A DNA stretch of 64,000 nucleotides, taken from contig JAPLKA010000049.1 in NCBI GenBank assembly GCA_026388315.1, forward strand, positions 1-64,000. The letters run 5' to 3'. Under the pieces are notes generated by a model, which saw nothing but the letters and a program-made list of their open reading frames with translations, had not been told where the DNA came from and did no database searches. Position numbers and translations under genes: made by a program. This DNA comes from Pseudomonadota bacterium (GTDB taxonomy: Bacteria; Desulfobacterota; Syntrophorhabdia; Syntrophorhabdales; Syntrophorhabdaceae). Positions 1 to 9,132 of the stretch are shown here, piece by piece (position 1 is the stretch's first letter; every line of letters begins with the position of its first letter).

Positions 1-2573
1 ACCCGGTTCATCCCCGCGTCTGCGGGGAACGTGCAAACTCGTTTGGATTTGCCGAACCGGTTGTCGGTTCATCCCCGCGTCTGCGGGGAACGTAAATATA
101 ATTTATTTTATTTAACACCAAATCGCGGTTCATCCCCGCGTCTGCGGGGAACGTTAAAAAAATCCCCCAATCAGATTGATGTTGCCCGGTTCATCCCCGC
201 GTCTGCGGGGAACGTGCGGCAAGGCTGTTAAGCCCTTCGATGACTACCGGTTCATCCCCGCGTCTGCGGGGAACGTGTCTAACTGGTGTCAATAATATCA
301 ACAGGTTACGGTTCATCCCCGCGTCTGCGGGGAACGTCTTGGTGATATTCGTTGCAAACTTGCCCGTGCCGGTTCATCCCCGCGTCTGCGGGGAACGTTA
401 AGGACATCGCAGAAATATGTTCACCGCAAGCGGTTCATCCCCGCGTCTGCGGGGAACGTTTGAAATAGACCGAGAGGCCTATCACAAATTTCGGTTCATC
501 CCCGCGTCTGCGGGGAACGTAGAAATAAGCGATGATAATATGATGGTTCGGGCGGTTCATCCCCGCGTCTGCGGGGAACGTGGTAGACCCTGTTGACGGG
601 TTGTCCGTGGCAGCGGTTCATCCCCGCGTCTGCGGGGAACGTAATATATTGTGTTTTTTTAGTTGACCAGGCAACGGTTCATCCCCGCGTTTGCGGGGAA
701 CGTGCATCACAGTTTAATTTATCCCAATAGAGAGGCGGTTCATCCCCGCGTTTGCGGGGAACGTTTTCATTGCGGGGGCGGTAATGGGATTAGCGGCGGT
801 TCATCCCCGCGTTTGCGGGGAACGTTAAAACATTTATTACAAAACTGACACATTACCCGGTTCATCCCCGCGTTTGCGGGGAACGTTGCAATTCCCGCAG
901 AATATTTTAATTTCGTTCGGTTCATCCCCGCGTTTGCGGGGAACGTGTTTAATATAATATCTCCACACTGCATGAATTCGGTTCATCCCCGCGTTTGCGG
1001 GGAACGTTTCTTCGGGTACCCAGAGGCCGGAGTCGTCAAGGGTTCATCCCCGCGTTCCTGTCGAGATATCAATGCCGGCGTGCGGTTCATCCCCGCGTTT
1101 GCGGGGAACGTGGATTTTGAAATTTCAACACCGTCTTTTAGCACGGTTCATCCCCGCGTTTGCGGGGAACGTATCGGCACCATACACCCGCCGCCAGTAA
1201 CCATCGGTTCATCCCCGCGTTTGCGGGGAACGTGGTTATATGCGCCTAAACGATAAAGGGGCAGCCGGTTCATCCCCGCGTTTGCGGGGAACGTCCATTC
1301 ATTTGAGACAATCACAACATCATTTTCGGTTCATCCCCGCGTTTGCGGGGAACGTCGGAGCATGAATAACAAGAAGATTTTTACTGCCGGTTCATCCCCG
1401 CGTTTGCGGGGAACGTTTAATCCGGCAGCTTCGAAGATAATAGCAAAGCGGTTCATCCCCGCGTTTGCGGGGCGTTTAATCCGGCAGCTTCGAAGATAAT
1501 AGCAAAGGGGTTCATCCCCGCGTTTGCGGGGAACGTCGCACCATTTACGACGACCAGATGAAAAAGGCCGGTTCATCCCCGCGTTTGCGGGGAACGTGAA
1601 CATTCTCCCACTAAACAGGTTTTAAAGGACGGTTCATCCCCGCGTTTGCGGGGAACGTGTTGTTGTGGTTTTTTAACATCTATTTGTATCCGGTTCATCC
1701 CCGCGTTTGCGGGGAACGTTCCTGGGATGCAAGGTAGAGACGGTCCAGAAACGGTTCATCCCCGCGTTTGCGGGGAACGTGGGCAAATCATCCGCACGCA
1801 ACACGACAACCCCGGTTCATCCCCGCGTTTGCGGGGAACGTGAATACATAATCACGGATGCTGTCGATTATTTCGGTTCATCCCCGCGTTTGCGGGGAAC
1901 GTTCTGTCGTGTCGATCTCACCATACATCTTGATCGGTTCATCCCCGCGTTTGCGGGGAACGTTCGGTGTCAATTGCACTTGTCGTTACAATGAACGGTT
2001 CATCCCCGCGTTTGCGGGGAACGTCGTCAGGTATCTGGTCTATAATATTTCTCGCGCGGTTCATCCCCGCGTTTGCGGGGAACGTAAGTGTGAGCGGGGT
2101 TCTATACATATTACACGCGGTTCATCCCCGCGTTTGCGGGGAACGTAGCATTTTTTCAGCATTGAAAAGGTTAATCGCCGGTTCATCCCCGCGTTTGCGG
2201 GGAACGTCACGGCGGGCAGTTCAGCTTATGGATTGCTCGAGGTTCATCCCCGCGTTTGCGGGGAACGTAGCAAAAATCACATTCACAACTGACCAGGGGT
2301 CGGTTCATCCCCGCGTTTGCGGGGAACGTCAAATGGCTACCATCGGCAAGAATTGGAGTATCGGTTCATCCCCGCGTTTGCGGGGAACGTTTGCTGAAAA
2401 CAAGTCTTTATACCGCGTCAGGCGGTTCATCCCCGCGTTTGCGGGGAACGTGATGGTGTTATAGGCTATTCACCCATCGCATACGGTTCATCCCAGCGTT
2501 TGCGGGGAACGTATTCATACTATCCGTATTGCTCAACACATTACCGGTTCATCCCCGCGTTTGCGGGGAACGT
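1..2573 (-). CRISPR. Type I-E CRISPR array, 43 repeats in view, open at left edge
   Basis: Repeats of 29 bp start at 4, 65, 126, 187 and so on to 2545, with 61-bp periodicity (32-bp spacers; one of 31). On the + strand each begins CGGTTCATCC and ends GGGGAACGT; read on the minus strand it has a 6-bp stem CCCCGC/GCGGGG and ends ATGAACCG, the I-E style 5' handle. The array is therefore inferred to be transcribed leftward, with the leader next to cas2. Repeats 4-642 have loop AGAC, those from 675 onward AAAC. Irregular units: truncated repeat 1040-1056; 27-bp repeat 1449-1475 between two identical spacers; end-base variants at 1040, 1508 and 2240; an internal C-to-A change in the 2484 repeat. 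Bases 1-3 are the end of another spacer, so the array continues outside. Orientation rests on the I-E family and the cas side. Confidence 0.98.
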
Positions 2574-2636
2574 ATTTATTGGAAGCTATGAAAATTATTA
2601 TCAGTTTTCAAAGAGCAAAATTCTACCAAAAAAAAT
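2574..2636 (-). promoter_or_regulatory. CRISPR leader
   Basis: This 63-bp AT-rich stretch between the last repeat and the cas2 stop is the only room for a leader. On the minus strand it has a -10-like GATAAT (2597-2602) about 24 bp before the first repeat, with only a weak -35 (TAGAAT, 2620-2625). The + strand 9-mer TTATTATCA at 2595-2603 recurs twice in the fic-cas1 gap. I found no convincing IHF site. Confidence 0.6.
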
Positions 2637-3852
<1,216 letters not shown>

Positions 3853-3879
3853 CGATCATATCTCCTTTTTGAATATCGT

Positions 3880-3924
3880 TTATTATCACCTTTGTTATCA
3901 CATTAAACGGTTATTATCACCTTT
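3880..3924. repeat. Short direct repeats in the fic-cas1 gap
   Basis: TTATTATCACCTTT occurs exactly twice, at 3880-3893 and 3911-3924; the shared core TTATCAC is also present at 3895-3901, giving three copies at 12- and 19-bp steps. The right copy includes the fic stop codon. The arrangement could be an operator for the fic/DUF1016 pair or cas1, or the footprint of the event that placed the two genes in the operon. Confidence 0.55.
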
Positions 3925-4963
3925 TCCGCCACTTAGCCCCGCGACCTGTTCCCAAAACTTCCAGCTTCCCTTCCGCACGTAGCGCCTCAAGTATGACTCG
4001 AATCATAGGCCGGCTGACCCCTGAACAGATGCTCGCAAGGTCTCCTACGCCGAATTCTTCCGGAAGATGTTCGATTGCCTCGCGTACCCAGGCTGTTTTT
4101 GCCCCACGGCTCGAACGAATAATGCCAACACGGTTTTCAAATTCTCTGTAAGCAGCAATTAAGATCCCAAGGCTATATTCCCACCATGGAAGAATTGCAT
4201 GCCTCCTCCCCTCTTTCCAGTTTTCAGAAACACGATTCAGGACTTCATAATAGCTCTCTTTGCTTTCCTCAATCAGCCGTTCAAGACTGATATACCGGCT
4301 CACGTCATAACCGCTCTGATGGAGCAGCAGCACAGTAAGCAACCGGGATACACGCCCGTTTCCATCGGTGAAAGGGTGGATACAGAGGAAATCAAGCACG
4401 AAGGCGTGAAGCAACAGCAGGCGGTCTATCCGCCCTTCTTCCCACAGACGATTAAAGCGGGTGCACAACTCATTCATATAGAACGGTGTCTCCTGGGCTG
4501 AGACAGGCATATATCGCGTGATCCACCGTCCATCCGGGAGCCTTTCCTCAATCGTATTGTCTCGCCTTTTCCATTCACCGGCAGGAAGATCGGTTCGGCT
4601 GAGCATGTCACGATGGATTTTCAAGATCGTTTCCGGTGTTATAGAAAAACGTTCATAGGTAGTGTGAATGCGGGATAACACATCTTTATATCCCAGAACT
4701 TCAGCCTCCGACCGGTTTGCGGGGGTGGCTCCTTTTTCCAGAAGTGGCTTAAGACGTTTTTCATCAACAATGACCCCTTCGATCCGGTTCGATGATTCAA
4801 CGCTTTGAATAATGGCAACCTGCTTGAGTGTGTTCAAGACCTGGGGCATCTGTCGTGTATAGAGCTCCTGCTTTCCCCTGTATTCGCCCAATAGGCGCAT
4901 GGTCCCGGCAAATTCCAGAGGAATTGCCTGTTGTTCAAGAAACTCACGATCCAATGACTTCAT
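3917..4963 (-). CDS. Fic-domain protein (AMPylase type) with C-terminal winged helix, embedded in the cas operon
   Basis: This 348-residue protein has the full Fic core HPFTDGNGRVSR at residues 196-207, matching HxFx(D/E)GNGRxxR, so it should be able to transfer AMP or another nucleotide moiety from NTP to a target hydroxyl. An N-terminal inhibitory-helix motif, SNRIEG at 58-63, fits (S/T)xxxE(G/N), as in class II Fic proteins that are self-inhibited. The last ~70 residues look like a winged-helix DNA-binding domain. The start codon overlaps the stop of the DUF1016 gene (ATGA), so the two are translationally coupled. The target is unknown. Fic proteins of this layout are usually stand-alone; its position between cas6e and cas1 is unusual. 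Confidence 0.92.
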   Translation of the reverse strand: MKSLDREFLEQQAIPLEFAGTMRLLGEYRGKQELYTRQMPQVLNTLKQVAIIQSVESSNRIEGVIVDEKRLKPLLEKGATPANRSEAEVLGYKDVLSRIHTTYERFSITPETILKIHRDMLSRTDLPAGEWKRRDNTIEERLPDGRWITRYMPVSAQETPFYMNELCTRFNRLWEEGRIDRLLLLHAFVLDFLCIHPFTDGNGRVSRLLTVLLLHQSGYDVSRYISLERLIEESKESYYEVLNRVSENWKEGRRHAILPWWEYSLGILIAAYREFENRVGIIRSSRGAKTAWVREAIEHLPEEFGVGDLASICSGVSRPMIRVILEALRAEGKLEVLGTGRGAKWRKR

Positions 4964-6021
4964 TCTCTAACATCCTCCTGAGATAACTTTGTTTCCATTT
5001 CAAACATGGAACGTTCTCTGAGCAGCTCGGCTGTCAACTCCTCTTCGGAAGGCAAGTACAGCTTGTATCGGGAGGCAAATATCTGTTTGTTGTCTTCAGG
5101 CAGTGTATATCGGACTACCGCGTCACTCTTGTCGGAACAAAGAATGATGCCGACAGGCGGATTATCACCTTCATTCATCATCTCCCGTGTGTAATAATTG
5201 ACATACATCTGCATCTGACCCAAATCCTGGTGCATCAAAGTACCGACCTTCAGGTCAATCAGAACAAAACACTTGAGGATATAGTTGTAGAAAACGAGGT
5301 CGATATAGAAATGCCGACCGTCGAGCGTGAACCGCTTCTGCCGAGCCACAAAGGAAAATCCTTTTCCCAGTTCCAATAGGAAGTCCTGTAACTTATCTAT
5401 GAGCGCCGATTCGAGGTCCTTTTCCCGAAAACATGGGGCATCTCCGAGTTGGAGGAATTCAAGCACGTATGGATCTTTGATCAAGTCTTCGGGCGTGGGT
5501 CCGGTCTCCAGTTGGGCAATTTCTTCTCTTACCGGCTTTCTGTCACGACTGGCAAGCAGACGCTCATAGTAGAAGGAGTTAATCTGTCGCTCAAGCTGGC
5601 GAGTACTCCAATTTCCGACGATACATTCCTCCATGTAGAATTTCCGTATATCCTCGCGTTCGACCTTGAGCAGCAAGCGATAGTGAGTCCACGATAATTC
5701 TGAACGCAATGCGTTCACTTTTGGATAAGCGAGGAAGAAACTACGCATAAACCAAAGGTTACGGGAATCAAATCCTTTCCCAAATTCAATGGATAGCCTT
5801 GTCGAAAGCTCCTCAATTAAACGTGTTCCGTACACCGCCCGTTCTTCTCCTTGCTGCTCTTCTTCCACGATCAGTCTGCCGATATTCCAGTACGTCTGCA
5901 CCATTGCAATATTTACCGAACGGTATGCCTTGCTCCGTGCCTCAACAAGAACAGCCTTTATCTGATTGTAAACTCCAGAGATTCCCTTCTCAACCGCTGT
6001 ATCTTTATTGTTTTCCCTCAT
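4960..6021 (-). CDS. DUF1016 (YhcG-type) PDDEXK nuclease, embedded in the cas operon
   Basis: The 353-residue product has the two domains of the YhcG/DUF1016 family: an N-terminal helical region (WNIGRLIVEEE, then SELSWTHYRLLL) and a C-terminal PDDEXK nuclease fold, with D250 in HFYIDLVFYN and D265-x-K267 in LIDLKVG (numbering from the upstream TTG at 6048). I prefer the ATG at 6021 because a GAGG ribosome-binding site precedes it and the upstream codons start with TTG. Family members are predicted DNA nucleases found in defence and mobile contexts. It lies 61 bp after cas6e and overlaps the fic start by 4 bp, so it is probably transcribed with the cas genes. Confidence 0.88.
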   Translation of the reverse strand: MRENNKDTAVEKGISGVYNQIKAVLVEARSKAYRSVNIAMVQTYWNIGRLIVEEEQQGEERAVYGTRLIEELSTRLSIEFGKGFDSRNLWFMRSFFLAYPKVNALRSELSWTHYRLLLKVEREDIRKFYMEECIVGNWSTRQLERQINSFYYERLLASRDRKPVREEIAQLETGPTPEDLIKDPYVLEFLQLGDAPCFREKDLESALIDKLQDFLLELGKGFSFVARQKRFTLDGRHFYIDLVFYNYILKCFVLIDLKVGTLMHQDLGQMQMYVNYYTREMMNEGDNPPVGIILCSDKSDAVVRYTLPEDNKQIFASRYKLYLPSEEELTAELLRERSMFEMETKLSQEDVRE

Positions 6022-6082
6022 ATCCGCCTCACAAGCATCAAGCCGCAACCGAAGGCCTTGGCAGGACCGATGCCATAAACCT

Positions 6083-6757
6083 TCATCCTATTGGCACCAC
6101 CGACAGGAGTCCAAGTCCCATGACTTTTCCATGGCCGATGCCGTTTTGCAGCGCATCCCTGAATTTCACCGGGTCGGTAACCGTGAGAATTCCGTCGTAG
6201 AGTACCGAAAAAATCCGAAGCGCATTACCGGAACGCTGGTTGCCTCGGAGCATCTGCTCCTGTGATATCCGCACATCGCTCCGCTCCCCTGTTGTTTCTA
6301 AAAAATCGAAAGATGCAAGTTTCGGTAGCGAGAATCCATGCTGCACCCCTTTGCGCTCCAACCATGTTTCCTGCTCCTCCAACCGTAGTAACCCCAGACG
6401 CTTGCCATTGCGTGTTACGCAGGGGTTAGCACGCACCCTGTAACGAAAACGTTGCCCGGCCGTAAGTAAATCGAGTTTGAGCCGGTCTTTCAGGTTAATG
6501 GCTGGGTCAACCTTTGCCAACCATCGTTCGATCCCAATGCCAGTCCAGTCTGGGATGGACCTGCTTTGTACCAGAATGCGTGGGAGTCCAGTGGGGTCAG
6601 CCTCCGGCTCAAGCCTCCACAGAAACTCGCCTTCAGGGCATTTTCTATCCGGCATACTGAAAGCTCGGCACAAGGTGGAGTGAAGCTGGTAGTGATCGGA
6701 CAGGTCGCGCCTGGCCTCCCTGCAACGTAGATCAAGATGAATTCTATGCAGGAACAT
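6083..6757 (-). CDS. cas6e: Cas6e pre-crRNA endoribonuclease (Cse3/CasE)
   Basis: A 224-residue Cas6e. The glycine-rich RNA-binding loop GIGHGKVMGLGLLSV is at the C-terminus, and the N-terminal segment DHYQLHSTLCRAF contains the histidine that is catalytic in this family. It cuts the array transcript at the base of each repeat hairpin and remains bound in Cascade. It overlaps cas5e by 14 bp. It is the last effector gene before the DUF1016/fic insertion, which separates the effector from the adaptation genes. Confidence 0.95.
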   Translation of the reverse strand: MFLHRIHLDLRCREARRDLSDHYQLHSTLCRAFSMPDRKCPEGEFLWRLEPEADPTGLPRILVQSRSIPDWTGIGIERWLAKVDPAINLKDRLKLDLLTAGQRFRYRVRANPCVTRNGKRLGLLRLEEQETWLERKGVQHGFSLPKLASFDFLETTGERSDVRISQEQMLRGNQRSGNALRIFSVLYDGILTVTDPVKFRDALQNGIGHGKVMGLGLLSVVPIG

Positions 6758-7439
6758 AGCTCACCTCCTTATGGAAGGGAATCCATTCGGAGCGCACAAA
6801 ACGTGCCCCGAAGCGTCTTTCGGCAAATGACGACAGTGGCTGGTCCATCTTGAGTACGCCCGATTCGTCCTTTGACTCAAATGAGACCAGGAGTTTCTCG
6901 GGAATCTCTTCCCATCTCCGCTGAGTCGCAATCCATGGCCACCGCGCCAAAACTTCTCGCAGCGAAGCATCCTGTAGACCATTGTCAATCCAGATTGGTT
7001 CGGAGGGCACATAGGATTTGCGTCCCAAGGCGAGCGGCCAAGTCGGGTTCATCAGCTTGACATGTGCTTCTTCAAGAAGCGCATGTTCATCGCCTTCAAG
7101 CCCTACCAGAAAAGCCGCATCAGCAAGGTAGTGACGCTGGGAAACAACGCCATCCCTGGAAGGGCTTCCGTCCGCCTTAATGATTGTGTCGGTTGAAGCG
7201 CATCCCGCTGTTTGATAATCCCGCTTGGGTACCCCTGGCCGATCATGACGCACCCCCATCGATAGACGTGTTAGTGGTTCCAAATCCAACCAGTTCTCGC
7301 GGTCTATACCGAGGGCGGCAGCCAAAAGCCCGATAACACCGGACTTGCTCGGTTCCTTCCCTGTATCGCGTTGGTCAAAACGGCTGGTGGTTCCCCATGA
7401 TTGCAAAGGCCCCACCAAGCGAAGCAATAGGGTGGGCAT
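6744..7439 (-). CDS. cas5e: Cascade subunit Cas5e (CasD)
   Basis: The 231-residue product has the Cas5e N-terminal signature (LLRLVGPLQSWGTTSRFDQR) followed by PSKSGVIGLLAAALG. In Cascade it grips the 5' handle of the crRNA next to Cse1. The length is normal. It starts 3 bp after cas7e and overlaps cas6e, consistent with one polycistronic mRNA. Confidence 0.95.
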   Translation of the reverse strand: MPTLLLRLVGPLQSWGTTSRFDQRDTGKEPSKSGVIGLLAAALGIDRENWLDLEPLTRLSMGVRHDRPGVPKRDYQTAGCASTDTIIKADGSPSRDGVVSQRHYLADAAFLVGLEGDEHALLEEAHVKLMNPTWPLALGRKSYVPSEPIWIDNGLQDASLREVLARWPWIATQRRWEEIPEKLLVSFESKDESGVLKMDQPLSSFAERRFGARFVRSEWIPFHKEVSYVPA

Positions 7440-7442
7440 AGG

Positions 7443-8606
7443 TCACTCCTTTACGGCCAGAATGGCCTTTTCTAAAAGGGTCTTCAATGTTGTCTCAACA
7501 GTTCCGAAACCTTCCAATTTGGCATTGACAAGATTCAAAATAAATGTATCATCCTGGCCACCAAAAGCAGATTGGAGGGCAGTTGCCTTCTTCGCGAGTT
7601 CCTCTGCTGACTTCCTGGTCAATGACTCATCCTTTCTCACACGAATAGGGATTTCAAAGGCGTTGGCCAGGTTTCTGGGTGAGGTGTTTCGCCGCACAGA
7701 AACGACGACAAACTCTGGCGGATTATGGGCAGCGAAGGAATTCTGCATGCCGGTAGGCTCGGCTACTACAAAGCCTTCCAAGAAGGCATGTAGCCCCTTG
7801 CTGGCCAGTTCCGTGTCTTGTTGGAGATTCGCCACGAGTTTCTCCCAATCAATCACAGCGTAGCGGTAAAAACAGGCTGAATTGAACTCCACGGTTCCCA
7901 TCATGTCGGCACCGGCAGTATCCTCCGGCTTGAGGTCGTCCACGGCGGTGTAGAAGTCGAATTCCCGCTCGACAGCATGGGTCGAAATAGCGTGTGCCAC
8001 CTGGCAGGCAGCGTTCTGGTTTTTCTCAGGCATATCGGCCAGCATGCGCCCGAAGAGCGCCACATCCAGGGCCTTGCCGCCGTTAAAAATCTTTTCGAGG
8101 GCCTTCTTTAATTCCGGATCGGCGCTCTGGGCGGCCTGTTTCTTAGCCTTGCCAGGCTTCTTGCCTTCAGCAGGCGCGGTTGTCTCGGATGGGGCAATGG
8201 AGTCCCATCTACCATGGATGATATCTGCAATGCTGGAAATTTCGCGCTGCCCAAGAAAAAGGAGATATTCGCTCTTCCCGTCGTCTTTCACTGAGAGCTC
8301 GATGGCTGCCAGTGCCAAGCGCGCCTTTTCAGTAGCTTCAGTCTCGCCCCTTCCTTTTTCGATCAAGGCACTGGAGATGGCATCCAAGACACGCTTGGTA
8401 CGGACAGCGATATCATCCTTTTTTAGAGCCTGTTGTTCCACCAGTCCCAGGAAATGCTGACGGATCGAACGTTTGAGACATTGGCTGGACACGCGCGCGC
8501 GACGAGCACCTCCGAAGAGGGCATCCTTAGGGGCTCCGGTGTCGTCCCGGTTCAGGTTTGACGGGACAAAGTTCTGCAGGGCATGAATTTCGATCAGAGT
8601 TTTCAT
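7443..8606 (-). CDS. cas7e: Cascade backbone subunit Cas7e (Cse4/CasC)
   Basis: A 387-residue Cas7e with the hallmark N-terminus (IEIHALQNFVPSNLNRDDTG then KDALFGG and RVSSQCLKRSIRQHF). Six copies normally coat the crRNA spacer in Cascade. There is a short lysine/alanine-rich insertion (about residues 145-165, GKKPGKAKKQAAQ) compared with the compact E. coli protein, probably a surface loop. It overlaps cse2 by 4 bp (ATGA). Confidence 0.95.
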   Translation of the reverse strand: MKTLIEIHALQNFVPSNLNRDDTGAPKDALFGGARRARVSSQCLKRSIRQHFLGLVEQQALKKDDIAVRTKRVLDAISSALIEKGRGETEATEKARLALAAIELSVKDDGKSEYLLFLGQREISSIADIIHGRWDSIAPSETTAPAEGKKPGKAKKQAAQSADPELKKALEKIFNGGKALDVALFGRMLADMPEKNQNAACQVAHAISTHAVEREFDFYTAVDDLKPEDTAGADMMGTVEFNSACFYRYAVIDWEKLVANLQQDTELASKGLHAFLEGFVVAEPTGMQNSFAAHNPPEFVVVSVRRNTSPRNLANAFEIPIRVRKDESLTRKSAEELAKKATALQSAFGGQDDTFILNLVNAKLEGFGTVETTLKTLLEKAILAVKE

Positions 8607-9121
8607 TTGTTTTCTTCCTCCTTTATAGTGGGTTCTGTTTCGTTCTCATGTTTAATATTTCGGTAGAAGTCTCGTGCCCAAGAGTTCTGGGTACGCTTCT
8701 GGTCGTCGTTCCAATACAGGAGTCCCTTCAATAAGGCGTCGAAGTCTATGGAATGTTCCTTGAGAAGGGCGATCGTTTGACGCAGGCGGTGCGTCAATTG
8801 GTCGGGATCGGCATCGAGCAGGTTGATGAAGCGGTTCTCGGTATTCGTGGAACCACTTGCCATCTGGTAAGTCGCGCACGCCTGTCCGAGCGACGTGGGC
8901 TTTCCTTTCTGGCCTTCGCGCCAGTGCATGGCCCAGAGGCCAGCCACCAGATAGTGCATCTCCCGTCGCCAAGGGTTGTCTTCATCCTTCACAAAAGGTT
9001 CGACATAAGGATAAGCAGGCACATATGTGCCAGGATCGAAGGCAAGACTACGTCGCAAGACAGCCCTCACCTTGGTGTCTTTTTCATTCAGGCCTTCCAG
9101 CCATTTGATGAATCCGTTCAT
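8603..9121 (-). CDS. cse2: Cascade small subunit Cse2 (CasB)
   Basis: At 172 residues this is the size expected of Cse2. The conserved central part is recognisable (RREMHYLVAGLWAMHW, then NTENRFINLLDADPDQL) and is followed by the C-terminal helices. Two copies normally line the belly of Cascade and stabilise the R-loop. It begins 11 bp after cse1 and is coupled to cas7e. Confidence 0.92.
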   Translation of the reverse strand: MNGFIKWLEGLNEKDTKVRAVLRRSLAFDPGTYVPAYPYVEPFVKDEDNPWRREMHYLVAGLWAMHWREGQKGKPTSLGQACATYQMASGSTNTENRFINLLDADPDQLTHRLRQTIALLKEHSIDFDALLKGLLYWNDDQKRTQNSWARDFYRNIKHENETEPTIKEEENK

Positions 9122-9132
9122 GATTCCTCCTT

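Noticed and set aside
31-2575. Open reading frames through the CRISPR array
   Set aside because: They translate the repeat (for example VHPRVCGER or FIPAFAGNV) in every unit; not genes.
2574-2636. IHF site in the CRISPR leader
   Set aside because: Best match to WATCAANNNNTTR has two or more mismatches.
6490-6735. Second leftward frame inside cas6e
   Set aside because: Out-of-frame shadow of cas6e.
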